Shown piece by piece: positions 46,377-56,328 of a stretch of DNA of 64,000 nt. Under the pieces are notes generated by a model. The model saw only the letters and a list, made by a program, of their open reading frames with translations. It was not told the DNA's origin and ran no database searches. Origin of the DNA: Planctomycetota bacterium (lineage in GTDB: Bacteria; Planctomycetota; Phycisphaerae; Phycisphaerales; UBA5793); NCBI GenBank assembly GCA_013112555.1, contig JABFGK010000001.1:310001-374000 (forward strand), given 5' to 3'. Made by a program: the position numbers and the translations under genes. Each line of letters opens with the position of its first letter. Position 1 is the first letter of the stretch.

Positions 46377-47621
46377 ATGGCGCGACCCGATCCCTCCCCA
46401 TCCCGACCGGCCGGCAGAGTGCCCCTGCTGAGCGTGCGCCTGTTTGGCATACTCGGTGGGGTGGTGCTGGCCCTCATGGTGCTCGCGTGTCTCGGGACGC
46501 TGCCGTATTCGATGGGGACGGCCGATCCGGCCGGCGGCGGGCAGCAGCCTCGCTACAACGCCCAGTCGCTTGATGCCTACCTGCTCCCGCCCTTCTGGGC
46601 CGGGATGGATGACGAAGAGACAGCCCGTCTCGAACAGCACACTGCCAGGATCGACGATTCGGAAGAGGCAGCGTCGACCCGGTACTGGCTCGGCACGGAC
46701 CAACTCGGTCGAGATTTCCTGACCCGATGTCTGGCCGGCGGGGCGATCAGTCTCGGTATCGGAATTGCAGCGGCCATCCTGGCCGTCGTGATCGGCACGC
46801 TCTACGGGATGGTGGCCGGGTTTGCCGGCGGGCGGACGGACACCGTGATGATGCGGGTGGTCGATGTCCTGTACGGCTTACCGTACATCTTGCTGGTCGT
46901 CCTGCTGGCGGTGGCCCTGGATGGGCTGGTGGATGGGGCTCAGCATACGGCATTCCGGATTCAGCAACTGGCCGAGGCCGGCGGTGCCGATGCACCCGGC
47001 GGCTCGTACGCAACCGTGACGGATGCCCTGGCAGATGAGGGGTGGTGGATCAAGACCAACTATTGGTGGCCAGGGCCCATCAATTGGCTTTCGTCATTTT
47101 GCACATCGCATCGGGGCTTGATCAACTTTTTGACGCTGTTGATGGCCATCGGTGGGGTCAGCTGGCTGACTCTGGCTCGAGTGATTCGCGGCCAGGTGCT
47201 GAGTTTGAAGAATCGACCGTTCATGGAGGCGAGTCGGGCCCTGGGCGTACCGGTGAAACGGCAGTTGTTCGTGCACATTCTCCCGAATCTGGTCGGCCCG
47301 ATTGTGGTCTATGCTACATTGACTGTCCCGCAAGCCATTTTACAGGAGTCGTTTCTGAGTTTTTTGGGGATTGGGATTCGGCCCCCCTTGCCGAGTTGGG
47401 GGAATCTGGCCAGTGATGGGCTGAGCCAATTGAATCCGGTTGAATCCCGATGGTGGCTTCTGCTTTGGCCGTGTGTACTGTTAGGGACCACCCTCCTGGC
47501 GCTGAATTTCCTCGGGGAAGGCCTGAGGGAATCACTGGACCCCAAACGGCGTCAGTATGGAGGCAGCGACGAGGTGATTCGGTCGACTGAGCCGGGGAGT
47601 ACGCCCGGCCCGACAGCCTGA
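46377..47621 (+). CDS. Peptide-type ABC transporter permease (OppC/DppC-like), first copy
   Basis: A 414-residue inner-membrane permease. An N-terminal helix (LFGILGGVVLALMVLACL), the OppC signature YWLGTDQLGRDFLTRCLAGG, and the EAA loop EASRALGVPVKRQLFVHIL are clear. SFLGIGIRPPLPSWGNLA and a DPKRR end complete the fold. About 70 extra residues (AFRIQQLAEAGGADAPGG onward) lie between membrane segments. OppC permeases pair with OppB. A second, larger OppC-like gene is at 51858, so this locus has one OppB and two OppC subunits. Confidence 0.9.
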   Translation: MARPDPSPSRPAGRVPLLSVRLFGILGGVVLALMVLACLGTLPYSMGTADPAGGGQQPRYNAQSLDAYLLPPFWAGMDDEETARLEQHTARIDDSEEAASTRYWLGTDQLGRDFLTRCLAGGAISLGIGIAAAILAVVIGTLYGMVAGFAGGRTDTVMMRVVDVLYGLPYILLVVLLAVALDGLVDGAQHTAFRIQQLAEAGGADAPGGSYATVTDALADEGWWIKTNYWWPGPINWLSSFCTSHRGLINFLTLLMAIGGVSWLTLARVIRGQVLSLKNRPFMEASRALGVPVKRQLFVHILPNLVGPIVVYATLTVPQAILQESFLSFLGIGIRPPLPSWGNLASDGLSQLNPVESRWWLLLWPCVLLGTTLLALNFLGEGLRESLDPKRRQYGGSDEVIRSTEPGSTPGPTA

Positions 47622-47749
47622 GTATCGCTGCCGCCGAGATGATTCTCTTGACGAGAATGGTTGGACGTGGGCCAAGCCATCACAGGCCCGAGTGTGGTTA
47701 CTTCAAATGGATCGTGGGTGGGGCTAGAAACAGGATTGAAGGAGCGGTG

Positions 47750-49567
47750 ATGACCAGACGTGAAACCGGAAACACGAGGCAAGCAGCGATGAGGAATATG
47801 AGACTGGGCTGGCGTGGTGCGCTTGGAGTGGTGCTGATCGGGGCAGGCGTCTGCACGACGACGTTCGCCCAGGAGGCAACCGATGAGCAGGACGGCAGCA
47901 AGATGATCGTCCACGACGAGTTCCCCGATGCGACGTTCAGCACTGCCAGCAAGTCAGTGAATCGTGAAGGCAAGGCACAGAAATGGCAAGTGGCACCCGA
48001 CGGTGAGTTGCCGGGCAGTTTTACCGAAGGTGACACGCTGATTGATGTCTGGGGATCCGAGCCGGGAACCCTCACACCATTTGTGAGTCGTGATGCGTAT
48101 GCCACACGAATCTACCGTGAGGTTCTTGAGTCGCTGATCTGGACGGACCTTGACACGCTGCGCCCGACGCCGGGCCTGGCCCGGAGTTGGGAGATCAGCG
48201 AGGACGGTCTGACGATCACATTCCATCTTTTTGAGAACGCCTGCTTCTCCGACGGGCACCCGGTGACCTCAGAAGATGTGATCTTCACGTTCGATCTGAT
48301 CATGAATGAGAAGATTGATGCCCCGGTCACGCGCTCCTATGTCGCCGACAATATAGCGAGTTGGACGGCACTTGATGAGCATACCGTTCAGTTCAAGATG
48401 AAGAAGAAGTACTTCCTCGCGCTGGATATCTGTGGTGGGTACTGGATTCTTCCCAAGCACATCTACGGTGATGCCGCTCCTGAGGTGTACAACGAGCAGA
48501 TGCGCGAAGTGTGCATCGGCTCCGGTCCGTGGGTGCTGAAACAGTGGGACAAAGGCGAACAGATTGTTCTGGAGCGGAACGAGAACTACTGGGGACCGAA
48601 GCCGGCACTCAATCGGCATGTCTATCGATTCATCAAGAACGGTTTGACACGCTGGCAGGATTTTCGTGCCGGGAAGGTCGATCTCATCGGCCCGACGGCA
48701 GAGCAATGGGCCGAGTACAAAGACTCTGAGGAGTTGGAGAAGCGCGGCTCGTCGATCTACTACTTCTCACCGCTCGGTGGGTACGGCTACATCGGATACA
48801 ACAACCGCAAGCCGAAGTTGTCAAACAAACTGACCCGGCAGGCGCTGACCATGCTGATCGATCGCCAGGAAGTGATCGACACACTGCGCCAAGGGATCGG
48901 GGAGATTGTGACCGGTCCCTTCTACTTCCAGTCGGATCAGTACAACAACGACATCGAGCCTTGGCCGTATGATCCGGATTGGGCCGAGGAAAAACTTGAA
49001 GAGGCCGGGTGGAGTGATACGGATGGGGACGGGATTCTCGATCAGGACTTCGACGGCGACGGCGTCGGCGAGCCCTTCCAACTGACCTTCCTGATTCCCT
49101 CAGGCTCCGGCTTCGGCCCTCGATTCCAGCGGTACGTGGCCGACCAGTTCAAGCAGGCCGGCATTGATGTGGTGCTTGACAGTCTCGACTGGTCTGTGTT
49201 CGAGCAACGCCTGACCGAACGTGACTTCGAAATGGTGTTCCTGGCCTGGACCGGGAGCCCGGAATCGGACCCGTATCAAATCTGGCACTCGAAAGAAGCA
49301 GAGAACCGCGGGTCGAATTACGTCGGCTTCCGGAATGGGCGGTGCGACGAAGTGATGGACATGGCTCGTCAGGAACTTGATTATGACAAGCGGATGGCGT
49401 TGTGGCACGAGGTCCACGCCATTCTCCACGAAGAGCAGCCGTACACGTTTCTGTTCAACCGGCCGAGCATGGGCTTTATTGATGGACGGTTCGAAAACGT
49501 GTTGATGCACCCGCTCCGGCTGTACTATTCCGAGTGGTACGTTCCGGATGATCTGCAGGTACGGTGA
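47750..49567 (+). CDS. Family 5 extracellular solute-binding protein (peptide-type)
   Basis: A 605-residue periplasmic binding protein of the OppA/DppA family. A signal peptide (GALGVVLIGAGVCTTTFAQ) precedes the mature part. Landmarks are LRPTPGLARSWEISEDGLT, TSEDVIFTFDLIMNEK, GSGPWVLKQWDKGEQIVLERN, LTRQALTMLIDRQEVID and the EEAGWSDTDGDGILDQDF segment that is common in this family. It catches peptides or other compounds for the permeases encoded next to it. ATG 47750 has AAGGAG five bases upstream; the frame is open to 47639 without support. Confidence 0.92.
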   Translation: MTRRETGNTRQAAMRNMRLGWRGALGVVLIGAGVCTTTFAQEATDEQDGSKMIVHDEFPDATFSTASKSVNREGKAQKWQVAPDGELPGSFTEGDTLIDVWGSEPGTLTPFVSRDAYATRIYREVLESLIWTDLDTLRPTPGLARSWEISEDGLTITFHLFENACFSDGHPVTSEDVIFTFDLIMNEKIDAPVTRSYVADNIASWTALDEHTVQFKMKKKYFLALDICGGYWILPKHIYGDAAPEVYNEQMREVCIGSGPWVLKQWDKGEQIVLERNENYWGPKPALNRHVYRFIKNGLTRWQDFRAGKVDLIGPTAEQWAEYKDSEELEKRGSSIYYFSPLGGYGYIGYNNRKPKLSNKLTRQALTMLIDRQEVIDTLRQGIGEIVTGPFYFQSDQYNNDIEPWPYDPDWAEEKLEEAGWSDTDGDGILDQDFDGDGVGEPFQLTFLIPSGSGFGPRFQRYVADQFKQAGIDVVLDSLDWSVFEQRLTERDFEMVFLAWTGSPESDPYQIWHSKEAENRGSNYVGFRNGRCDEVMDMARQELDYDKRMALWHEVHAILHEEQPYTFLFNRPSMGFIDGRFENVLMHPLRLYYSEWYVPDDLQVR

Positions 49568-49653
49568 CCCGGAGTTTGAGGTATGCAGGATTGACACCAT
49601 CCTGCAGTGACACAAGATTGCGAGTTGGGACACCGACTCCTAAGTAGGACACA

Positions 49654-49695
49654 ACAACGGCCACGGCATAGCACATGAGACGCCGTGGTCGTTGT
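49654..49695 (+). other. Long stem-loop between binding-protein and OppB genes
   Basis: A 14-bp inverted repeat (ACAACGGCCACGGC and its complement with one G-U pair) surrounds a 14-nt loop. No T-run follows, so it is not a standard terminator. Hairpins at this place in binding-protein operons often protect the 5' mRNA or reduce downstream expression so that the binding protein exceeds the permease. Confidence 0.7.
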
Positions 49696-49763
49696 ATACC
49701 GCTTTCGAGAAACGATGCCGGGTCGGCTTCGGATGGAATGCGGCGAAGGATGGAACTTGCCCG

Positions 49764-51761
49764 ATGGTTAACTACATCATTCGGCGTTTGCTGATCATGA
49801 TTCCAACACTGTTCGGAATCACGGTGATGGTCTTCGGCATTGCACGCTGTGCCCCCGGACGACCCGGTGCCGGTGCCTTCGGCGAAGGTGGGCAGCAGGA
49901 TGCTGAAGGCCAGAAGAAGATGCGGGAGTGGTATGAGAAGCGGTATGGACTGAACCTGCCGATGTATCAGCAGTACTTCCGGTGGTGGCGCGGCCTGTTT
50001 TACTCTGATCGCGAAGCCCGCGCCTGGACGAGCAACTACGAACCCCTCTACACCTATCGCACGACGGTCGAATCGTACTACGCCATCGATCCGACAACCG
50101 GCACGTGGTACGTGGTCAGCGATCTCCAACCGAATGACGACCTGATCCTGCAGACGAGTCCCGACTTTGGCGCGGTGCTCGGGGACACGGATCACGATGA
50201 CCTGCCGATCGCCTTGCTCGAGGTTGATCAGGGATACCCGGTGCCGGGTCACATCGTGGCCGACTGCACGGTGACGGCCATCGACCCGCTTGATGCCGAT
50301 GAAGTGGTCTCGGCGACCGACCCGCGGAAGGTGGATGTGAAGGCGCTGGCCTGGACCTACGACGGGAGGCCGGTCTACCTGGCCCCGGGCACGCAGAACC
50401 CTTCGAATCCCGAGACTCTTATCTATGAGCGTGACGGGCGTTGGTTTGAACTGACGCCGGATCAGCCGGTTGATCGATGGACGGTTCAGAGCCAGGATGA
50501 TCCAGCGTTTAATGCCGTCGTCACATCGAAGTACTTACGAAAACTGCCTGAGATTGTGGACGGCCGGCCGATCCCACGCCATGTCATTGTGCGCGGGAAG
50601 GCGAAACTGATCCCGGATGCTGCGTATGAGGCATCGCAGTTGACACGCATGACGGCTGACGTTCAGGCCACGCTTGATGCCTGGCAGTGGACGCCCGACG
50701 GGTGGCCGATCCTGAAGCCGAAGACGCCGATCTCCCCCAAGATCTATCAGGCAGCATCGGATGGGCAGTGGTATCAGTTCTTCGGTGCCACGCGTGTGCA
50801 GGAGCCGGATTACGACGTGTATCGGCAGGACGATGAGGGATTCCTGGCCCAGCTCAGCGAGACACAGTCTGAGGACCTTCCAACGCAAATGGACGGGCAG
50901 TCGGTCGGCAGGCATGTCGTCATGAGCGGCGCATCGGTGCCGCTCGGCTCAGTCCCGACGGACCGAGAGATACGACGGTATAGCCACACGATCAGCGTGC
51001 TTGACTTCCCGCTCGGGAATTCGCTCACCACACACACGACGGTTCGATCGGAGATCCAGGGCCGCATCCTGATCACGCTTGGAATTAACGCGTTGGCGTT
51101 TCCCATCATCTACATCATTGCCATCCCCACCGGCATGATGATGGCATTGAAGCGCGGCAAGATGTTTGATCACGGGTCGAACGTGGCGCTGCTGGCCATG
51201 TGGTCGGTGCCGTATGTCTTGACCGCGACGCTGGCCATCGGGTATCTGGCCGAGGGGGGCAAGGGATTTGAGTGGTTCCCGACGGGGGGGCTCAAGAGCG
51301 TCGAGTATGAACAGTTGACGACGCTGTCGTCACGACTGCTCGATCGTGCCTGGCATTTGATCCTCCCGATCGGGTGTATCGTTTATGGTGGGTTTGCGTA
51401 TTTGTCGAAGCAGATGCGAGCAGCCATGCTAGAGAACTTCACGATGGACTATGTTCGGACGGCTCGTGCCAAAGGCGTGTCGATGCGGAACATCGTTATC
51501 GTGCATGTGCTGCGAAACAGCCTGATTCCGATCATCACGATCTTTGCGACGATTCTGCCGGCCCTGATTGCAGGCTCCGTAATCCTTGAGAAGATATTCA
51601 ACATCGAGGGGATGGGGATGTTTGCCTTTCGAGCGGTGACGAACCGGGATTACGACGTCGTGCAGACGCTGGCGCTTATTTTCGGGGTGCTGAACCTCAC
51701 GGGCCTCCTGCTGGCAGACATTGTGTATGCGGTCGTGGACCCGCGGATTACATACAACTGA
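49764..51761 (+). CDS. Peptide-type ABC transporter permease (OppB-like) with a large insertion
   Basis: A 665-residue OppB/DppB permease, about twice the usual length. TM1 (IIRRLLIMIPTLFGITVMVF) and GLNLPMYQQYFRWWRGL are typical. The permease core resumes near residue 417 (GNSLTTHTTVRSEIQGR) and contains the EAA loop YVRTARAKGVSMRNIVIVH, ending GLLLADIVYAVVDPR. Between them about 350 residues of soluble sequence are inserted, facing the periplasm by topology. The insert includes a repeated phrase (GRPIPRHVIVRGKAKL, GQSVGRHVVMSGASV, and GYPVPGHIVADCTV) of unknown function. ATG 49764 follows GAAGGA. Confidence 0.88.
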   Translation: MVNYIIRRLLIMIPTLFGITVMVFGIARCAPGRPGAGAFGEGGQQDAEGQKKMREWYEKRYGLNLPMYQQYFRWWRGLFYSDREARAWTSNYEPLYTYRTTVESYYAIDPTTGTWYVVSDLQPNDDLILQTSPDFGAVLGDTDHDDLPIALLEVDQGYPVPGHIVADCTVTAIDPLDADEVVSATDPRKVDVKALAWTYDGRPVYLAPGTQNPSNPETLIYERDGRWFELTPDQPVDRWTVQSQDDPAFNAVVTSKYLRKLPEIVDGRPIPRHVIVRGKAKLIPDAAYEASQLTRMTADVQATLDAWQWTPDGWPILKPKTPISPKIYQAASDGQWYQFFGATRVQEPDYDVYRQDDEGFLAQLSETQSEDLPTQMDGQSVGRHVVMSGASVPLGSVPTDREIRRYSHTISVLDFPLGNSLTTHTTVRSEIQGRILITLGINALAFPIIYIIAIPTGMMMALKRGKMFDHGSNVALLAMWSVPYVLTATLAIGYLAEGGKGFEWFPTGGLKSVEYEQLTTLSSRLLDRAWHLILPIGCIVYGGFAYLSKQMRAAMLENFTMDYVRTARAKGVSMRNIVIVHVLRNSLIPIITIFATILPALIAGSVILEKIFNIEGMGMFAFRAVTNRDYDVVQTLALIFGVLNLTGLLLADIVYAVVDPRITYN

Positions 51762-51857
51762 CCTGGTGTTCAGACACCTGAAGGCGACGCAGAGATCGTC
51801 ACGTCCCGTCCGAGTGTGAGACCGGCGCTGCCGGGTGAAGAAATACGAGCAAGCGAC

Positions 51858-53768
51858 ATGAGCGGCAAGAGTAAATCCGAATTCGAACGAGGCGTTAACC
51901 CATTGGAACTGGGAGCAACCGAACTGCTCATCCAGGATTCCAAGAGTTACTGGGAAGCGATCTGGGACGACGTTCGTAAGCGAGCGACGGCCATTATTGC
52001 CACCTGGGTACTGGTCGTGTTGGCGTTCATTGCCGTATTCGCCCCGATGATCACGAACCATCGGCCGTATGTGGCCGCTGCGCCCGTCACGGGTCCCGAT
52101 GCAGTGCCGGGTGCCACGGAGCTCGTGTTCCCGCTGTTCCGGTCGCTGGCGATCGTGGACTGGTCGCTCATGTCAGCCTTCATCGGTGCCGTCTGGTTGA
52201 TTTTCTGGCGTCGTTCATTACGTCGCTCGGAAGGGAAGTCGAACCCGGTGACGCTGTTGCTGTTCTTGGCCTATTCCGTGCTCCCGATCGTGTGGGGGTT
52301 GCTGGCCGTCCCGTGGGAGCGACGCACGACGATCGGCCTGCCTGCATGGTGGTGGTGGGCCTGCTTCGGGGCTCTGGGCGTTTTCGGCATCATCGGGCTG
52401 GGGTACGGGGCGTACATTCTGGCCACCGGGCGGCAGGATGCGTTCGGGCGCGAACGCACGGGATCGGCCTTGCGTGCGGCCTATCTGGGGATGCTGATGT
52501 GTGTCATCGGGGGATCGGCGTTCGGCACGTTGAATCGGCCGAAACTCGATGCAACGGATTATTATGATGACTTTGTGGTCAAGGCAGAGGAGGGCACCTG
52601 GGCACTGTTTCCGCCGAACCCGCATAACTATCTCGAGAGCGAGAACTATGCGCGGAAGCAGGGGCCGCTCGCGCCGAAACTTCGATTCATGGAATCAAGC
52701 GGCTCCGATGCCTGCGATGTGCTGTGCTTGAACGATGACAGCCTGGAGGCAGGCATCAGACTCGTCGACCGGGTCCCCGGTTCGAGCCTGACGCTCAACA
52801 CGCCGCTGTCCGAACTGGTTGACGAGGTGCCGGATGGCGGGCTCGTCGAGAGCGGGCGTGGCCGTCTGATCGTGGTGACGCACAATCTCAAGCCGACTCG
52901 TGTTTCACTTCGCGATGCAGAGACACTCGGTGACATTGTGGACCAACTCAGTGCAGCCGGGATCAAGACGAACCGCCGCACGAAAGAGAAAGAGGTCAAC
53001 TACACGGTGTCGCTTGATGCCAACAGCGGCCTCGTGTTCCAGGACATGACGACCCGACGCCCGATCCATTGGCTCGGGACGGAGGACTCGGGTGCCGACG
53101 TGGCTGCCCGCATCATCATGGCAACACGAGTGGCCCTGTCGATCGGCTTCGTGTCCACCGGGATCGCGGTGATCATCGGTGTGGTATTCGGTGCCATCAT
53201 CGGCTACTTCGGTGGCTGGGTGGATGTCGTCGGGATGCGGATCATTGAGATCTTCATGGCCATCCCGCGCTTGTTCCTGTTGCTGACGATCATTGCCTTT
53301 CTGCCGCCTGAATGGGGGCCGTACATGCTCTATGCAATGATGGTGGTGATCGGATTGACGAGTTGGATGTCGTCGGCACGGTTCATTCGGGCCGAGTTCT
53401 TCAGGTTGCGTGAATCGGATTATGTACAGGCCGCCAAAGCCTGTGGATTGCCGCTGCGATCGATTCTGTTCAAGCACATGCTGCCCAACGGTGTCGCCCC
53501 GGTTCTCGTCTCGGCGTCGTTCGGTGTGGCAGCAGCGATCTTCATTGAGACCGGCCTGTCATTTCTCGGGTTCGGCATCAAACCGCCCAACCCGAGTTGG
53601 GGGCAGATGCTCAACGAAGCGGTTGACCCGGACATCGGTGTGTTCTACTGGTGGCTGGCAATCTTCCCCGGCATCTTGATTTTCGTGACCGTGTTCTCCT
53701 TCAATCTGATCGGCGATGCGTTGCGCGATGCGATCGACCCGAAACTGAAGAAGGCGTCAGCCGTCTGA
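51858..53768 (+). CDS. Peptide-type ABC transporter permease (OppC-like), enlarged second copy
   Basis: A 636-residue OppC-like permease, against about 300 in the usual family. After TM1 (IIATWVLVVLAFIAVFAPMI) there are about four more hydrophobic segments to residue 225 (SAFIGAVWLIFWRRS, LLLFLAYSVLPIVWGLLA, WWACFGALGVFGIIGLGYG). A soluble segment of about 170 residues follows. The core starts near 402 with IHWLGTEDSGADVAARII and has the EAA loop YVQAAKACGLPLRSILFKH and SFLGFGIKPPNPSWGQML. ATG 51858 is preferred; GTG 51816 is possible. Confidence 0.87.
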   Translation: MSGKSKSEFERGVNPLELGATELLIQDSKSYWEAIWDDVRKRATAIIATWVLVVLAFIAVFAPMITNHRPYVAAAPVTGPDAVPGATELVFPLFRSLAIVDWSLMSAFIGAVWLIFWRRSLRRSEGKSNPVTLLLFLAYSVLPIVWGLLAVPWERRTTIGLPAWWWWACFGALGVFGIIGLGYGAYILATGRQDAFGRERTGSALRAAYLGMLMCVIGGSAFGTLNRPKLDATDYYDDFVVKAEEGTWALFPPNPHNYLESENYARKQGPLAPKLRFMESSGSDACDVLCLNDDSLEAGIRLVDRVPGSSLTLNTPLSELVDEVPDGGLVESGRGRLIVVTHNLKPTRVSLRDAETLGDIVDQLSAAGIKTNRRTKEKEVNYTVSLDANSGLVFQDMTTRRPIHWLGTEDSGADVAARIIMATRVALSIGFVSTGIAVIIGVVFGAIIGYFGGWVDVVGMRIIEIFMAIPRLFLLLTIIAFLPPEWGPYMLYAMMVVIGLTSWMSSARFIRAEFFRLRESDYVQAAKACGLPLRSILFKHMLPNGVAPVLVSASFGVAAAIFIETGLSFLGFGIKPPNPSWGQMLNEAVDPDIGVFYWWLAIFPGILIFVTVFSFNLIGDALRDAIDPKLKKASAV

Positions 53769-53805
53769 GCAATGAATGAGTGAATGCGAGTTGGAGCAGC
53801 GAGCC

Positions 53806-54966
53806 ATGCCCGATATAACAGCCCAGACCGATTCCAGCGCCGCCCCCGATACGGGGGCGACCAAGCCGCTGCTGGAGATTGCGGATCTGGCCGTGTCGTT
53901 TGATAATGCCGTCGGTGCCCGAATCCAGGCCGTGGACGGTGCGTATCTCAGTATTTACCCGCGGCAAACACTGGCCGTAGTGGGGGAGTCCGGGTGCGGC
54001 AAGTCGGTAACGGCGATGAGCATCCTGCAACTGAACCCGTCGCCGCCGGCTCGGTATGATCGCGGCTCGATTTTGTTTGAGGGCAGGGATCTGCTGAGCC
54101 TGTCCGAGCCTGAGATGCGTCAGATTCGTGGCAGCGACATTGCCATGATATTCCAGGAGCCGATGACGAGCCTGAATCCGGTGTACACCATCGGGGATCA
54201 GATCATGGAGGCCATCCTCCTGCATCAGGAAGTCTCGAAGTCCGAGGCCCGCAAGATTGCCCTTGATGCACTCAAGGACGTTGGAATCCCGGAGCCGGAA
54301 CGGCGCATCGATCAATACCCGCACCAGTTTTCCGGCGGCATGAGACAGCGCGTCATGATTGCGATGGCACTGGCCTGCCAGCCGAAGTTGCTGCTTGCCG
54401 ATGAACCATCGACCGCGCTCGATGTGACGATCCAGGCACAGATCCTCGAGTTGATTGATCGATTGAAGGTCGAACGGGATATGGCGATCATGCTCATTAC
54501 GCACGACCTCGGGGTGGTGGCTGAGAATGCGGACGTCGTGTGTGTCATGTATGCCGGGCGGGTCGTCGAGTATGCGAACGTGTTTGAGTTGTTCGAGGAG
54601 CCGATTCACCCATATACGCGCGGCCTGTTCAACTCGATTCCGAAACTCGGCGAAATGCGGGACCGACTGATTACGATCAGTGACGTGGTCAACAGCCCGG
54701 AGGAGTTTCAGAAACTGGATGCGGGCATCGTCCCGTGGTGGCCGGGTCACGAGCCCCCGCCTGATATGGCCGTCTCCCCGGGTGGCGATGTGCATGTCCT
54801 GCACGAGATCAAGCCGAATCACTGGATCGGATGCTGGCGGACCGAAACCCTGGAGGGGCACCGGTCGCGGCGGCCTGATCTGGCGTTCTACAAAACCGAA
54901 GCGGACGTGGAGATGGTCACATACGACGACGGCAACGGAACACAGGGAGGCGACGGCGATTCCTGA
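53806..54966 (+). CDS. Peptide-type ABC transporter ATPase (OppD/DppD-like)
   Basis: A 386-residue ATPase. Walker A GESGCGKS is near residue 60, Q-loop [13 protein letters not shown] near 118, signature FSGGMRQR near 176, Walker [10 protein letters not shown] near 195 and the H-loop [11 protein letters not shown] near 229. The C-terminal oligopeptide domain starts at [17 protein letters not shown] 53806 has GGAG ten bases upstream; ATG 53776 is an alternative. No OppF partner follows: the next gene is a PLP enzyme, so either the ATPase is a homodimer or the partner is elsewhere. Confidence 0.92.
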   Translation: MPDITAQTDSSAAPDTGATKPLLEIADLAVSFDNAVGARIQAVDGAYLSIYPRQTLAVVGESGCGKSVTAMSILQLNPSPPARYDRGSILFEGRDLLSLSEPEMRQIRGSDIAMIFQEPMTSLNPVYTIGDQIMEAILLHQEVSKSEARKIALDALKDVGIPEPERRIDQYPHQFSGGMRQRVMIAMALACQPKLLLADEPSTALDVTIQAQILELIDRLKVERDMAIMLITHDLGVVAENADVVCVMYAGRVVEYANVFELFEEPIHPYTRGLFNSIPKLGEMRDRLITISDVVNSPEEFQKLDAGIVPWWPGHEPPPDMAVSPGGDVHVLHEIKPNHWIGCWRTETLEGHRSRRPDLAFYKTEADVEMVTYDDGNGTQGGDGDS

Positions 54967-56191
54967 ATCCAACGCAATCTGGGGGCCTGACTGGGACGAG
55001 GTCCGCCGCCACTGGCTGCTGCGGTCGGATGTCACCTTTCTGAACCACGGCTCATTCGGGGCCACCCCCAAGCCGGTGCTGGACGCTCAATCGGAGCTGC
55101 GTCGGCAACTGGAGTGTGAACCCGGCGAGTTTCTCTGGCGCCGCTTGCCGAAACTGCTCACCGAGGCGCGCCGTCGGGTCGGCGAGTTTCTCGGGTGCAC
55201 AGCAGACGGCATTACCTTTGTGCCCAACGCCACGACGGCCGTCAATACCGTTGTCAAGTCACTCGATCTTGGGCCGGGCGATGACCTGGTCACGACGAAT
55301 CAAGCCTACCCGGGTGTCCTGAACACGCTGCGACATGATGCGCAACGTCGGGGATATCGCCTCATCTCGAAACACATTCCGCTGCCGACGGATGAATCTG
55401 ATCCTGAGGCAGAAGTGGCCGATCGTGTCATGCAGGCCGTCACGGACAACACGCGGTTGCTCGTTGTCGACTGGATCGCCTCCCAGACCGGCCTCATGTT
55501 CCCGATTGATCGGATCATCGCAGCCTGTCGAGAGCGCGGGATTCCCGTTCTGGTCGATGCAGCCCACGTGCCGTCCGTGCTGCCGGTGAATCTTGAGGGC
55601 GATCCGGCGTTGGTGCCTGACTTCTGGGCTGGGAACTTTCACAAGTGGGCGTTTGCACCGAAGACGGCTGCAGCGTTGTACGTAGCCCCGCAGCATCGAA
55701 GCACCGTAAAACCGCTGGTGACATCACTGTTTCATGGGAGTGGGTACCCGGCAGAGTTTGACTGGGTCGGGACCTACGACCCGACGTCCTACCTGTCGAT
55801 TCCGGCCGGCCTGGACTTCTTTGAACAAATCGGCGGGATGGAGCGCGTCCGCGCGCACAATCGCGCGCTCATTCGTCACGGGCGGGACCTGGTGGCCGGT
55901 GAGTTGGGAACGACATGCCCGGTATCGGCCGCTGCCGCTGAGCGCATGTACGCCTACTTCGCGCTGGTGCGGTTGCCGGACCGGTTTGCCTTGACGGATC
56001 ACCTGCAGGGGCACCCGCTCATGGCCGGGCTGTATGATCAGCACCATTTCGAAGTGCCGTTTACCTGCTTCGAAGGGCATGGGTATATGCGGCTGTCGGC
56101 CCAGGTGTACAACTGCCCCGGTGACTTTGAGCGTCTCGCTGCGGTCCTCCCGGGATTCCTGAGTGAATTTGAGTTTCCTGCCTGCACGTAA
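54959..56191 (+). CDS. Class V PLP-dependent enzyme (isopenicillin N epimerase-like), probable AUU start
   Basis: A protein of about 410 residues. [14 protein letters not shown] near the start, [37 protein letters not shown] and the lysine-bearing [12 protein letters not shown] place it with isopenicillin N epimerase-like enzymes of aminotransferase class V. The substrate is unknown; many such proteins are desulfurases or epimerases. No ATG, GTG or TTG exists in the frame near the homologous start; ATT at 54959 has GGAGG eight bases before it and overlaps the oppD stop by 8 bp. The nearest usual starts in frame are over 160 bases upstream, inside oppD, and would add an Arg/Ser-rich shadow sequence. 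Confidence 0.82.
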   Translation: MPESNAIWGPDWDEVRRHWLLRSDVTFLNHGSFGATPKPVLDAQSELRRQLECEPGEFLWRRLPKLLTEARRRVGEFLGCTADGITFVPNATTAVNTVVKSLDLGPGDDLVTTNQAYPGVLNTLRHDAQRRGYRLISKHIPLPTDESDPEAEVADRVMQAVTDNTRLLVVDWIASQTGLMFPIDRIIAACRERGIPVLVDAAHVPSVLPVNLEGDPALVPDFWAGNFHKWAFAPKTAAALYVAPQHRSTVKPLVTSLFHGSGYPAEFDWVGTYDPTSYLSIPAGLDFFEQIGGMERVRAHNRALIRHGRDLVAGELGTTCPVSAAAAERMYAYFALVRLPDRFALTDHLQGHPLMAGLYDQHHFEVPFTCFEGHGYMRLSAQVYNCPGDFERLAAVLPGFLSEFEFPACT

Positions 56192-56328
56192 CCGCTGTGA
56201 ATCAGTCAACAAGTGTGATCCGATGTGCGGTGTCCTGACCGCTGATCTTCCTATCATTGCGGCCGTTTGGTCACGTCGTTACTCACATCAATCGGAAACA
56301 TGGCAACGGGGTGCCGGCAGCGCCGGAT

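Noticed and set aside
54680-54958. Long upstream start (GTG 54680) for the class V PLP enzyme
   Set aside because: The added residues are Arg/Ser-rich shadow sequence of oppD and no homologue is expected to have them.
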